Counted from the stretch's first letter, positions 19,244 through 27,864 are shown. The stretch: DNA of 63,595 nucleotides from an uncultured Prevotellaceae bacterium (GCA_902761605.1 CACWLC010000010.1:1-63595), one strand, 5' to 3'. The notes: generated from the letters alone by a model not told the origin. Translations and numbers: made by a program.

Positions 19244-20605
19244 TTATTTTTTCTCCAAAAGCTTATTAAAGTCGTCTAAAGAGATAGCTTTTTCGTCAAG
19301 TTTAACCACATTCTTGAGTACTTCAGTGAGCTTAAGATCGATAGCGCGGTCAACAAAGTTATCGATGTTTTCGCGCTTCTTCAACTGCTCCTCGGCATAG
19401 TTCTCAAGCACGTCATCGGGGACATTGCTCATACCATACTGTGCGAACTGTGCACGCATAGCGTTCTTGGCAACGGCCTTCAGATCCTCGTCCTTGATCT
19501 CAATCTTCTGGGCAGCTACAATCTGCTCCTTGATGAGATGCCACTTCAACTCATTGATGCTTGCCTCGAAGTTCTTCTCTACGAAGTCCTCACCCTTGTC
19601 CTTGTTATTGTTCAGCATGATACGCTTCAGTAGTGCCTCTGGGAACTCGAGCTTGCCAACCTTCTTCTCAAGGTGCTCACGAACGTCAAGCATGAACTTA
19701 TAGTCGCTGCTGCCAACGAACTGTGCCTTCAGCTGCTCGGCAATCTTCTCACGGAACTCTTTCTCGTCCTTGACATTACCCTCACCGAACACTCTGTCGA
19801 AGAGAGCCTGATTAACCTCTGCAGGCTGGAAATGACGGATCTCTGTAACCTGGAAACTGAAGTCAGCAGTAAGGTCTGCAACATCTTCCTTCTTAACCTT
19901 CAGCAGGGCTGCTACCTCTGCATCGTTGTCAGGATAGGCCTTCTTAGGATTGAAAGTGATGATATCACCAGCCTTACAACCGTCGAAGAGCTTCTTCTGA
20001 GACTCCTCCTTGATATATGCAGGCATAACCATACCGGCCTCTGTGGTGATACCACCCTCGAGGGTGTTACCATTCTCGTCGAGTTGACGGAGGTCACCGG
20101 TGATAGTGTCGTTACCACTGAAAACGTCAGCCTTAACAAACTCACCTGCCTGGCTCTGGTACATCTCCACCTGCTGACCAATGAGCTTATCATCAACATC
20201 GATGGTGTAATATGCTATCTTATCCTTGCCACTCAACTTAGCCTCAAACTCAGGGGCTACGGCGATATCGAATACGAATGTCAAATCACCTTCCTTCTCA
20301 AAGTCCTGAGCAACCTGCTTCTCTGTGTTTGGCAGGGGATCGCCCAGCATCTGGATCTTGTTCTCACGGATATACTCATAGAGCTTCTCGCCCAGCAGAC
20401 GGTTTACCTCGTCAACCTTCACGGCTGTACCATACTGCTTCTTAATCATTCCCATAGGAACCATTCCCGGACGGAAGCCAGGAACCTGGGCCTTCTTACG
20501 ATATTCCTTCAATGTCTTCTCTACCTTCTCCTGGTAGTCTGCCTGCTCAATGGTCATTGTCAGTAAACCATTGATCTTGTCGGCGCAATCAAATGCAATT
20601 TTCAT
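19244..20605 (-). CDS. tig: Trigger factor
   Basis: This ribosome-associated chaperone meets nascent chains. The 453 residues start with the ribosome-binding domain, whose signature GFRPGMVPMGMIKKQYG near residue 45 is recognisable though diverged from the proteobacterial GFRxGKxP. A weak FKBP-like domain and the helical C-terminal arms (EFREKIAEQLKAQF, ENYAEEQLKKRENIDNFVD) follow. It is upstream of clpP-clpX, the classic tig-clpP-clpX order, but clpP has a separate promoter. Its own -7 element is TAATTTTG at 20649-20656. Confidence 0.93.
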   Translation of the reverse strand: MKIAFDCADKINGLLTMTIEQADYQEKVEKTLKEYRKKAQVPGFRPGMVPMGMIKKQYGTAVKVDEVNRLLGEKLYEYIRENKIQMLGDPLPNTEKQVAQDFEKEGDLTFVFDIAVAPEFEAKLSGKDKIAYYTIDVDDKLIGQQVEMYQSQAGEFVKADVFSGNDTITGDLRQLDENGNTLEGGITTEAGMVMPAYIKEESQKKLFDGCKAGDIITFNPKKAYPDNDAEVAALLKVKKEDVADLTADFSFQVTEIRHFQPAEVNQALFDRVFGEGNVKDEKEFREKIAEQLKAQFVGSSDYKFMLDVREHLEKKVGKLEFPEALLKRIMLNNNKDKGEDFVEKNFEASINELKWHLIKEQIVAAQKIEIKDEDLKAVAKNAMRAQFAQYGMSNVPDDVLENYAEEQLKKRENIDNFVDRAIDLKLTEVLKNVVKLDEKAISLDDFNKLLEKK

Positions 20606-20713
20606 CTTTTATATACCTTATATATTATTATGTTCTGAAATTGGGGTGCAAAATTACAACATTAAAATGATAATGTTGCCTATAGAAGGGGATTTTAACT
20701 TTGTTTAACCCTG

Positions 20714-21535
20714 TTAAGCCTCTTCTGTATTCCCTCCGACCTTCTCCTGCTGCAGTCTATCAAGTTCCTGAAGTTGGAAACTCTTCTTCCTAAGCTCAAA
20801 CGACTCAGTGAGGTATTTCTTACGCACAATCTCATTGGCGGCAAGTTCCTCTGGAGTACCCTGGAAGAGGATACGACCCTCAAACAACAGATACGCACGG
20901 TCGGTTATGGCGAGGGTCTCGTCTACGTTGTGGTCAGTGATAAGGATTCCGATATTCAGGTACTTCAGCTTATACACAATCTGCTGGATATCCTCCACAG
21001 CGATAGGGTCTACACCGGCGAAGGGCTCATCGAGCATGATAAACTTCGGCTCGATGGCCAGACAACGAGCAATCTCCGTTCTTCGGCGCTCACCTCCGGA
21101 GAGACGGTCACCGGTGTTCTTACGAACCTTCTCCAGACGGAACTCAGCAATGAGTTCCTCGAGTTTATTCAACTGATAGTCACGGGGTTTGCCAGTCATC
21201 TCAAGTACCGAGAGGATATTATCCTCCACAGACATCTTACGGAACACAGAGGCCTCCTGTGCCAGATAACCGATACCGGCACGTGCTCGTTTGTACACAG
21301 GGTAGCCTGTCACCTCTTCGTCACCAAGGAAAATATGGCCGCCGTTGGGCACAATAAGACCAGTGGTCATATAAAACGACGTGGTCTTCCCGGCACCGTT
21401 AGGGCCCAGCAGTCCAACTATCTCTCCCTGCTTCACATCGAAGCTGACATCGTTGACAACGGTACGTTTGCCATACCGCTTTATTAGTCCCTCTGTACGG
21501 AGCACCAAACGCTCGTTATTTGTATTCTCGTCCAT
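20714..21535 (-). CDS. lptB: LPS export ABC transporter ATP-binding protein LptB
   Basis: This ATPase powers lipopolysaccharide extraction from the inner membrane with LptFG. From the ATG at 21535 it has 273 residues: Walker [11 protein letters not shown]-loop [12 protein letters not shown], signature [10 protein letters not shown] and Walker [15 protein letters not shown] longer frame would need a TTG inside the promoter and was rejected. The -7 element TACCTTTG is at 21545-21552, leaving a leader of only a few bases. A C-terminal tail of about 30 residues (Lys/Gln/Glu-rich) extends past the usual end. Confidence 0.92.
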   Translation of the reverse strand: MDENTNNERLVLRTEGLIKRYGKRTVVNDVSFDVKQGEIVGLLGPNGAGKTTSFYMTTGLIVPNGGHIFLGDEEVTGYPVYKRARAGIGYLAQEASVFRKMSVEDNILSVLEMTGKPRDYQLNKLEELIAEFRLEKVRKNTGDRLSGGERRRTEIARCLAIEPKFIMLDEPFAGVDPIAVEDIQQIVYKLKYLNIGILITDHNVDETLAITDRAYLLFEGRILFQGTPEELAANEIVRKKYLTESFELRKKSFQLQELDRLQQEKVGGNTEEA

Positions 21536-21544
21536 AATCGGGTG

Positions 21545-21552
21545 CAAAGGTA
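21545..21552 (-). promoter_or_regulatory. lptB promoter -7 element
   Basis: TACCTTTG followed by CACCCGATT and then the lptB ATG; the transcript should be leaderless or nearly so. Confidence 0.65.
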
Positions 21553-21565
21553 CGAATTAAATTAA

Positions 21566-21643
21566 GAATTAAGAGTTAAGAGTTAAGAAAATTTGCCGCA
21601 GTCACACATTTTTTCTCAATTCTTAACTCTTAACTCTCAACTT
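21566..21643. repeat. Paired 7-nt arrays between divergent lptB and mlaE promoters
   Basis: GAATTAA, GAGTTAA, GAGTTAA at 21566-21586 face TCAATTC, TTAACTC, TTAACTC, TCAACTT at 21616-21643. The arms are reverse complements about 29 bases apart and occupy the space between the two -7 elements. Confidence 0.85.
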
Positions 21644-21648
21644 TTTTG

Positions 21649-21656
21649 TAACTTTG
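21649..21656 (+). promoter_or_regulatory. mlaE promoter -7 element
   Basis: TAACTTTG followed by CAGC; it lies 23 bases before the chosen mlaE start. Confidence 0.65.
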
Positions 21657-21679
21657 CAGCGGAATTTAAGAAACAAGGT

Positions 21680-22426
21680 ATGTTAATTCACAAATGGCTA
21701 ACCGTCTTTGGCAGGTATCTCATGCTGATGGGACGTACGTTCTCACGGCCTGAGAGGATACGTATGTTCCTCAAACAGTATGTCAAGGAGATGGCACAGC
21801 TGGGAGTAAACTCCATCGGTATCGTCCTGCTGATATCTTTCTTCATCGGAGCGGTGATATGTATCCAGATGAAGCTGAACATCCAAAGCCCGTGGATGCC
21901 GCGATGGGTGTCGGGATATACCACCCGTGAGATCCTGTTACTTGAGTTCTCGAGCAGTATCATGTGTCTTATACTGGCAGGAAAGGTGGGGTCGAACATT
22001 GCCTCAGAGCTAGGCACCATGCGTGTCACCCAACAGATTGACGCCCTGGAGATCATGGGTGTCAACTCTGCCTGTTACCTTATCCTCCCCAAGATCTTGG
22101 GCATGCTAACCATCATGCCGATACTAGTGATATTCTCTTCTGCAACAGGTATCCTCGGTGCCTATGCCACGTCGTATATAGGTCATGTGCTACCGCCTGA
22201 TGACCTCACACTGGGTCTTCAACACGCCTTCAAACCGTGGTTTATGTGGATGAGTATCATCAAGAGCCAGTTCTTTGCGTTTATCATATCGAGCGTCCCG
22301 GCTTTCTGCGGATACACCGTAGAGGGCGGTAGCGTGAACGTAGGTAAGTCGAGCACGGATGCCGTAGTGACATCGAGTGTGCTGATTCTTTTCAGTGATG
22401 TATTCCTAACACAGCTATTGTCATGA
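21680..22426 (+). CDS. mlaE: MlaE-type phospholipid ABC transporter permease
   Basis: This inner-membrane permease belongs to the Mla system, which moves phospholipids between membranes. From the ATG at 21680 it has 248 residues; the open frame reaches further up but crosses the promoter. Several hydrophobic segments are visible (IGIVLLISFFIGAVICIQ, MPILVIFSSATGILGAY), with the family signature LEFSSSIMCLILAGKVGSNIASELGTM. It overlaps mlaF as ATGA. No MlaD-type MCE gene is adjacent. Confidence 0.92.
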   Translation: MLIHKWLTVFGRYLMLMGRTFSRPERIRMFLKQYVKEMAQLGVNSIGIVLLISFFIGAVICIQMKLNIQSPWMPRWVSGYTTREILLLEFSSSIMCLILAGKVGSNIASELGTMRVTQQIDALEIMGVNSACYLILPKILGMLTIMPILVIFSSATGILGAYATSYIGHVLPPDDLTLGLQHAFKPWFMWMSIIKSQFFAFIISSVPAFCGYTVEGGSVNVGKSSTDAVVTSSVLILFSDVFLTQLLS

Positions 22427-23196
22427 TTGAGGTCAAGAATCTATACAAATCATTCGAAGGTAAGGAGGTGCTGAAAAATATCAACACTGTCTTTGAAGAT
22501 GGCAAGACAAACCTAATAATCGGACGAAGCGGTAGTGGCAAGACGGTACTCATGAAGAATCTCGTAGGACTCCTCGACCCCACAAGTGGACAGGTGCTCT
22601 ACGACGGACGCGACTTTGTGAAGATGACAAAACGTGAGAAGGTGATGATGCGACGCGAGATGGGAATGATCTTCCAGAGCGCAGCCCTCTTCGACTCACT
22701 GACAGTAATGGAAAATGTTATGTTCCCGCTGGACATGTTCTCTACTATGACACTCCGCGAACGACAGAGACGTGCCATGGAATGTCTTGACCGTGTGAAT
22801 CTCAATGGCGCCGAAGAGAAGTTCCCAGGCGAGATATCGGGTGGCATGCAGAAACGCGTGGCTATAGCAAGGGCGATATCACTTAACCCGAAGTATCTTT
22901 TCTGCGACGAGCCCAACTCAGGTCTTGACCCGAAGACATCGCTCGTCATCGACAAACTGCTTCAGAGTATCACCAAAGAATTTAACATTACCACTATCAT
23001 CAATACCCACGACATGAACTCCGTGATGGGTATCGGTGAGAATATCCTCTTTATCTACGAGGGCGAGAAGGAGTGGCAGGGACAGAGCAGCCAGATCATG
23101 CGTTCTGACAATGAACGGCTTACGGACTTCATCTTCGCCAGCGACCTGCTGAAAAACATGCGCCAGGTAGTGATAAAGAACGGCTTGGAAGTCTGA
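22423..23196 (+). CDS. mlaF: MlaF-type ABC transporter ATP-binding protein
   Basis: This is the ATPase partner of MlaE, 257 residues. Walker A is GRSGSGKT, the signature ISGGMQKRVAIARA and Walker B YLFCDEPNSGLDP. The ISGGMQKR variant is typical of the Mla/Ttg2A group. The start codon overlaps the mlaE stop. The MCE lipid-binding subunit expected in a full Mla operon is absent here, and the next gene is the separately promoted phosphatase. Confidence 0.93.
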   Translation: MIEVKNLYKSFEGKEVLKNINTVFEDGKTNLIIGRSGSGKTVLMKNLVGLLDPTSGQVLYDGRDFVKMTKREKVMMRREMGMIFQSAALFDSLTVMENVMFPLDMFSTMTLRERQRRAMECLDRVNLNGAEEKFPGEISGGMQKRVAIARAISLNPKYLFCDEPNSGLDPKTSLVIDKLLQSITKEFNITTIINTHDMNSVMGIGENILFIYEGEKEWQGQSSQIMRSDNERLTDFIFASDLLKNMRQVVIKNGLEV

Positions 23197-23243
23197 TTCT
23201 TACACGTTTGAAACTTTTTTTGATAATTTTCCGTCGCTTTTGT

Positions 23244-23273
23244 TTTGCATTTCAATTATTTTATGTATATTTG
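23244..23273 (+). promoter_or_regulatory. Promoter of the partner-switching operon
   Basis: TATATTTG at 23266-23273 with TTTG at 23244-23247, 18 nt apart. It sits 13 bases before the chosen ATG at 23287. Confidence 0.65.
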
Positions 23274-23286
23274 CAGCCATAAAATA

Positions 23287-25425
23287 ATGAACGCGCGACG
23301 CATGAGCCAAAACCGAATCATAATAGGCCTGTTTTTCCTTATTGTCTCAGCATTTGCAAATGCAGGGGTGATGGACTCTTTAGAATATGTTGCAGGAAAG
23401 CAGAAAGACAGCGTACGCATGAGTACTCTGGGCCTAATGTACCAGATAAGTCAGTCGACGGAAGACATGGACATGCAATACATGCGTCTCACAAGATGGG
23501 TCAACGAGTGCCTGAAAAACAACTTCCACGAAAAGACCGGCGAAGCACTGCTAGACCGCATCTCCTTCTTCTACAACAACGATCTTAACGACTCCGTTTA
23601 CAAATATCGTGATGAGGATCTTGCTTTCTTGCGAAACAACGGTTTATGGAGATTCTATTATGGATACTGGTGTCTTGTAGTCAACACATACGTCTATGAC
23701 GGAAAGGTAACCCTCGGACTCCAGGAAGCTGAGAAGCTGTATGCCGATGCCAAAGAACGTGGCAACGATTTCGGCATGGGACTGGGATATTACGCTCTAG
23801 GAAACGCCTATTATCTCCTCAACGATATGGAGGAGACAACCAGTGCTTATAAGAAGAGTATCGAACTGCTGCTTCGTCAGAAGCCCTTACCTGTACAACT
23901 CACTGAGATATTCTCCTCACAGTGTGAAGCCCTTGAACGCATTGGCGACTACGCGCAGATGGACAAGAACAACTTACAATGGAGGGAGTATATCAGTCTG
24001 CTTACTCAAGAATACGGACTCGAAGAATTTCACATAGGACTTTTTCCAATCTGGGCATATTACTATATCGGATGTGCACAGGCAGACATGGGGCAGGGAC
24101 GCTTTGACGATGCAGCAGAGCATCTTGGCAGATCTCGAGACTTTATAATATCCGAAGACGACAATACATTCCGTACATGGATGTACTATCGTGCCCGTCT
24201 GTGCATGCTCCGCAACTTCTGGCCAGAGGCTCTTGTCTTCAACACCAAGCTCATGCAGATAGCTGAGGATAATGCCGACAAGTCGGATTTGGTAAGCTAT
24301 CTGAAGCAGCGTGCAGAAATCATGATGGTGTTGGGCCGTTACAGCGACGCTTCAGAAATCTACAAGAGGATGTACGAGTTCACAGACTCCATCAACGGCT
24401 ACGAGACAAAGAAATCGATAGCTGAGATGAACGCCATCCTGAAGGTTGATGAGATAAAGATGCTCGAAGAGCGCCAGCGTGCAAACCAACAGCGCCTGGG
24501 TATCATCATCATATCCACGATTATCGTACTCTCACTGGGCATATTCCTCTTCTTCCGTATCCGTTCTGCACGCAGACTGAAGAAAGCCCACATTGCCCTT
24601 GAGGACGCCCACGGCAAACTGGAGGAGACCCACCAGCAGCTGCTCACGGCCTACGACCAGCTGGAGGAGACCACCATCGCCAAGGAGCGTATCGAGAGCG
24701 ACCTCCGTATTGCGAGAGACATCCAGATGTCGATGGTGCCTCATAACTTCCCGGACCGTCCGGACCTGGATCTCTACGCATCGATGACACCTGCCAAGGA
24801 GGTGGGAGGCGACCTCTACGGATATCACCTTACCGACGACAAACTATATTTCTGTCTTGGCGACGTGTCAGGCAAGGGAGTACCGGCATCACTGTTCATG
24901 GCTCAGGCAACACGTCTGTTCCGCACTCTCGCGGCTCAGAAACTGATGCCGGCGGCAATAGCAACCCAGATAAACGATGCACTCTCGGGCGAAGACAACG
25001 AGAGGAGCATGTTCGTTACGATGTTTATCGGCCTGGTGGATCTCACCACCGGACATCTCGACTTCTGCAATGCCGGCCATAACCCTCCAGTGCTTGTCGG
25101 CGACGGCACTACAGAGTTTATCGATATGATACCGAATGCACCCATAGGCCTATGGCCGGAACTGGAGTTTGAGGGCGAGGAGATTGCAGACATCAGCGGA
25201 AGACCGTTCTTCGTGTATACCGACGGTCTTAATGAGGCAGAGAACAGACAACAGGAGCAGTTCACCGACGAGAAACTCCTGGAGATTCTCCAGACACGCC
25301 CCTTCGAAAGCTGCGAGAAGACGGTGGAGATGCTGCGTGACGAGGTGGAGAAACATCGTGACGGCGCTGAGCCTAACGACGACCTCACCATGCTGTGTGT
25401 AAAAGTAATCAAGAACAATCAATAA
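23287..25425 (+). CDS. TPR-containing PP2C (SpoIIE/RsbU-type) membrane phosphatase
   Basis: This protein probably dephosphorylates the STAS antagonist encoded two genes downstream. The start at 23287 follows the promoter; 23302 (MSQNR) is an alternative. Of 712 residues, the first 25 are a signal/anchor and 50-400 are TPR-like helices (GLGYYALGNAYYLLNDMEET, YSDASEIYKRMYEF). A transmembrane helix lies at about 404-426, a coiled coil at 427-480, and a complete SpoIIE-type PP2C domain at about 490-712. Metal-binding Asp are Asp509 (GGDLYGY), Asp526 (GDVSGKG), Asp646 (YTDGLNEA) and Asp699 (NDDLTM). The TPR part faces the periplasm if the topology is standard, making it a sensor phosphatase. Confidence 0.9.
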   Translation: MNARRMSQNRIIIGLFFLIVSAFANAGVMDSLEYVAGKQKDSVRMSTLGLMYQISQSTEDMDMQYMRLTRWVNECLKNNFHEKTGEALLDRISFFYNNDLNDSVYKYRDEDLAFLRNNGLWRFYYGYWCLVVNTYVYDGKVTLGLQEAEKLYADAKERGNDFGMGLGYYALGNAYYLLNDMEETTSAYKKSIELLLRQKPLPVQLTEIFSSQCEALERIGDYAQMDKNNLQWREYISLLTQEYGLEEFHIGLFPIWAYYYIGCAQADMGQGRFDDAAEHLGRSRDFIISEDDNTFRTWMYYRARLCMLRNFWPEALVFNTKLMQIAEDNADKSDLVSYLKQRAEIMMVLGRYSDASEIYKRMYEFTDSINGYETKKSIAEMNAILKVDEIKMLEERQRANQQRLGIIIISTIIVLSLGIFLFFRIRSARRLKKAHIALEDAHGKLEETHQQLLTAYDQLEETTIAKERIESDLRIARDIQMSMVPHNFPDRPDLDLYASMTPAKEVGGDLYGYHLTDDKLYFCLGDVSGKGVPASLFMAQATRLFRTLAAQKLMPAAIATQINDALSGEDNERSMFVTMFIGLVDLTTGHLDFCNAGHNPPVLVGDGTTEFIDMIPNAPIGLWPELEFEGEEIADISGRPFFVYTDGLNEAENRQQEQFTDEKLLEILQTRPFESCEKTVEMLRDEVEKHRDGAEPNDDLTMLCVKVIKNNQ

Positions 25426-25443
25426 TAACAAACCCTACAAATA

Positions 25444-25851
25444 ATGAAAAAGGAAATCAGCATCAAAAATCACATGGACGAACTGCTTAGGGTAAATCAG
25501 TTCGTTGAAGAGATTGGCGAAGAACTGGGGCTCGACATGGAACTCCAGATGAACCTGAACCTTGTCATGGAAGAGATGGTGGTCAATGTCATCTCCTACG
25601 CCTATCCTGAAGGCACGGAGGCCAGCATTGAACTGCTTGCCGAGAGCGACGGAAAGGAACTGACGTTCGTGCTCAGCGATCGTGGCAAGGAGTTCGACCC
25701 TACCCTCACGGAAAGTGCCGACATGGACGAGAATCCAGCTGAGCGAGATTTGGGAGGAATGGGTATCTACATCGTAAAGAACATCATGAATGAGGTGACC
25801 TATCAGAGGCTGGAGGGAAAGAACCTTCTTACGATGAAGAAAGAGATTTAA
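25444..25851 (+). CDS. RsbW-like serine kinase / anti-sigma-type ATPase
   Basis: This 135-residue single-domain GHKL protein resembles RsbW/SpoIIAB. The N box is LNLVMEEMVVNVISYAY (Glu44, Asn48). The G1 box is SDRGKEFDP (Asp79) and the G2 box RDLGGMGIYIVKNIMNEV (101-118). In partner switching such a kinase phosphorylates the STAS protein and otherwise binds its target. Eighteen bases separate it from the phosphatase. No sigma-B type factor is encoded nearby, so its target is unknown. Confidence 0.88.
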   Translation: MKKEISIKNHMDELLRVNQFVEEIGEELGLDMELQMNLNLVMEEMVVNVISYAYPEGTEASIELLAESDGKELTFVLSDRGKEFDPTLTESADMDENPAERDLGGMGIYIVKNIMNEVTYQRLEGKNLLTMKKEI

Positions 25852-25897
25852 ATTCAAATAAAAAAACAAAAAAATAAACATAAAAAAATTTAGAGTT

Positions 25898-26209
25898 ATG
25901 ACAAAGATTATTAAAGAAGGTGGTAAGACCATCATCAAGACAGGTGAACGTATTGACACCATGAATGCAAATCAGTTTGAAGAGGACATCAAGCCTGCAC
26001 TGCAGGACGGAGGCGTTGACCTCGAGATGGACTGTTCAGATCTTACCTACATGGCTTCTTCTGGTCTCCGTATCATTCAGAAGACCATGCGTACCGTGAT
26101 GCAGCTGAAGGGTCAGTTTAAGATGACCAACGTAAGCCCGGAAATCTACAAGGTGCTGGCAATGACTGGCTTCACCAAGTTTATGAAGGTTGAAAAGAAA
26201 GCAGAATAA
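25898..26209 (+). CDS. STAS-domain anti-sigma-factor antagonist
   Basis: This 103-residue RsbV/SpoIIAA-type protein has the phosphorylation loop CSDLTYMASSGLR. Ser54 aligns with the phosphorylated Ser of RsbV in 'DSTG', although the preceding Asp is Ala here. It should be phosphorylated by the RsbW-like kinase and dephosphorylated by the PP2C domain. A 46-base A-rich gap precedes it, with a weak upstream element, so it may be translated independently. Confidence 0.88.
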   Translation: MTKIIKEGGKTIIKTGERIDTMNANQFEEDIKPALQDGGVDLEMDCSDLTYMASSGLRIIQKTMRTVMQLKGQFKMTNVSPEIYKVLAMTGFTKFMKVEKKAE

Positions 26210-26215
26210 TAGTCT

Positions 26216-27127
26216 ATGACAATACTTATCATCGTACTGGTGCTGCTGATAGTTATCCTCTCTGCAGCACTCTATTTCCAGGTAAAGGCTGCCAACAAGC
26301 ATACCGAGGAGCAGCAGCAGTTGTTAAAGGACTACCAGAAGCGTGTTGACGAGCAGGAGAAACTTCTCGCCGACTATCGCGCACTGGAACAGAACTTCGA
26401 CAACGTAGGACAGGGTTATGAGCAGGCTCTGCTGGCCTTCGACAAGATAGAGGAAGACAAGCAGAAAATGCAGAATACCGTCAACACACTGCAACAGCAG
26501 AACCAGGAGATTCAGAATAACTATCAGAAGCTCAGCAGTTCACTGATGCAGAAGAAGGAGATCATCGAGAAGGCTGGCAACGAGGCTAAGAAACAGATTA
26601 TCGCTAATCCTACAGCAGCTCTCCGTCAGCTGAACAATATTCTCAATGCCAACGACATCAATATGGAAACGGCTATCGAAGCCGACGATAATGAGACTAT
26701 CGGCAAAATAATCAACAAGGCGGTGCTTGAGTCAGGCATCAGCCAGACAGGATATCTGACTTTCAATGTTGAGGCAGACGAGGATCTCAAGTCGATGATG
26801 ATACTCACCAACGAGGCTGCTCTGGTACGCGCTCTTGGCGCTGTGCTCGACAATGCAGGTAAGTTTACTACTGAAGGTGGCGTGAAACTCATCGTACGCG
26901 AAGAGGGATCACAGATCAAGTTTATCGTCGAGGATACAGGTTCCGGCATTGCTGCAGAGGATGCAGAGAAGGTATTTGAACCATTTACCAAGCTTAACAG
27001 CTTCTTCGATGGTGCCGGTATCGGCCTCACAGCAGCCCGTAGCATCGCCCGCAGACTCAACGGAGACCTCATTCTTGACCCCGAATACACCACCGGAGCA
27101 AGATTTATCCTCTCTATCCCAGAGTAA
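26216..27127 (+). CDS. Membrane-anchored GHKL ATPase without phospho-acceptor His
   Basis: This 303-residue protein has one N-terminal transmembrane helix (3-22), a long coiled coil (28-125) and a histidine-kinase-type ATPase domain. The N box is VLDNAGKF (210-217), the G1 box EDTGSGI (239-245), the F box FEPFTKL (254-260) and the G2 box GAGIGLTAARS (266-276). The only His in the whole protein is His29, beside the membrane, so there is no DHp phosphorylation site. It begins 6 bases after the STAS gene. It may be a second STAS partner or a signalling output; the role is not established. Confidence 0.8.
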   Translation: MTILIIVLVLLIVILSAALYFQVKAANKHTEEQQQLLKDYQKRVDEQEKLLADYRALEQNFDNVGQGYEQALLAFDKIEEDKQKMQNTVNTLQQQNQEIQNNYQKLSSSLMQKKEIIEKAGNEAKKQIIANPTAALRQLNNILNANDINMETAIEADDNETIGKIINKAVLESGISQTGYLTFNVEADEDLKSMMILTNEAALVRALGAVLDNAGKFTTEGGVKLIVREEGSQIKFIVEDTGSGIAAEDAEKVFEPFTKLNSFFDGAGIGLTAARSIARRLNGDLILDPEYTTGARFILSIPE

Positions 27128-27150
27128 AACCGACAAATTTATCTATACAC

Positions 27151-27187
27151 AAAACGGCTATTTCCTCGATGAAATGGCCGTTTTTTT
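27151..27187 (+). terminator. Terminator of the partner-switching operon
   Basis: AAAACGGCtATTTC pairs with GAAATgGCCGTTTT around a short loop, followed by a T run. Confidence 0.88.
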
Positions 27188-27222
27188 GATTTCTATCTTC
27201 ATCATGTACAAGGTTTAAGATG

Positions 27223-27678
27223 TTAGCATATTAGCATATTAGCATATTAGTGTTTTAGTGATTTAGTGTTTTTACATTTTTCCCTTTTTGCCTTTTTGCC
27301 TTTTTCCATTTTTGCATTTTTGCATTTTAAGTTTTTTGTTTGTGCTTTGTCAAATAATTGACTTTTTAACCTTTTAACTTTTTAGCCTTTTCGGAAAACA
27401 AGGTACATAAGAGGAAAAGAAAACAAAGTTATTAATTGTATAATACTATTATATACATTATAATATAATTATAATTATATTATAATGTAATCATATCGCT
27501 TATAGGTTATGGATCACAAAAACAAAATAGCTAAAAGGTTAAAAAGTTAAAAACATTGTCTTACTTGCAAAATACGCAAAAGGGGAAAAAGGCAAAAAGG
27601 CAAAAAGTACAAAAACACTAAATCACTAAAACACTAAAACACTAAAATTACCAAATTGCTAATATGCTAATAAGCTAA
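27223..27678. repeat. Composite inverted repeat built of 8-nt units, with central palindrome
   Basis: This occupies most of an 850-base gene-free stretch (27128-27977). The left arm runs in unbroken 8-nt phase from 27223 to 27326: TTAGCATA three times, TTAGTGTT/TTAGTGAT three times, then TTTGCCTT- and TTTGCATT-type units. A further block of TTTTTAAC-type octamers lies at 27363-27394. The right arm repeats the same blocks in inverted order: GTTAAAAA units at 27530-27553, then 14 units in 8-nt phase from 27567 to 27678 (GGCAAAAA, ACACTAAA, TATGCTAA types). The centre holds a perfect 36-bp palindrome at 27454-27489, made only of A and T apart from TAC/GTA ends. No gene or transposase is seen in it. 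Confidence 0.9.
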
Positions 27679-27864
27679 TTTCCCGCCAAGAAATATTAAC
27701 TCGAATCTAAGCAATGCCATTTATCTGACAACAAGAAGCCCTTAATGAGAAATAAGACCATAGAGATTTTGAATAATAGCCACTTATCACATCCGCGCGC
27801 CAGCAAAAAAAAACAGCGTTTTCAGAGGAATAACAGACAAAACAGAAATATATTTCTGTATTCC

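Noticed and set aside
20696-20703. TAACTTTG on the plus strand at the end of lptB
   Set aside because: No plus-strand gene follows it; likely chance in AT-rich sequence.
27223-27678. CRISPR array
   Set aside because: The units are only 8 nt with no spacers of constant length and no cas genes; it is a microsatellite-like inverted array.
27223-27678. Replication origin, because of the AT-rich palindromic core
   Set aside because: No DnaA-box cluster (TTATCCACA type) is visible and no dnaA or dnaN is nearby.
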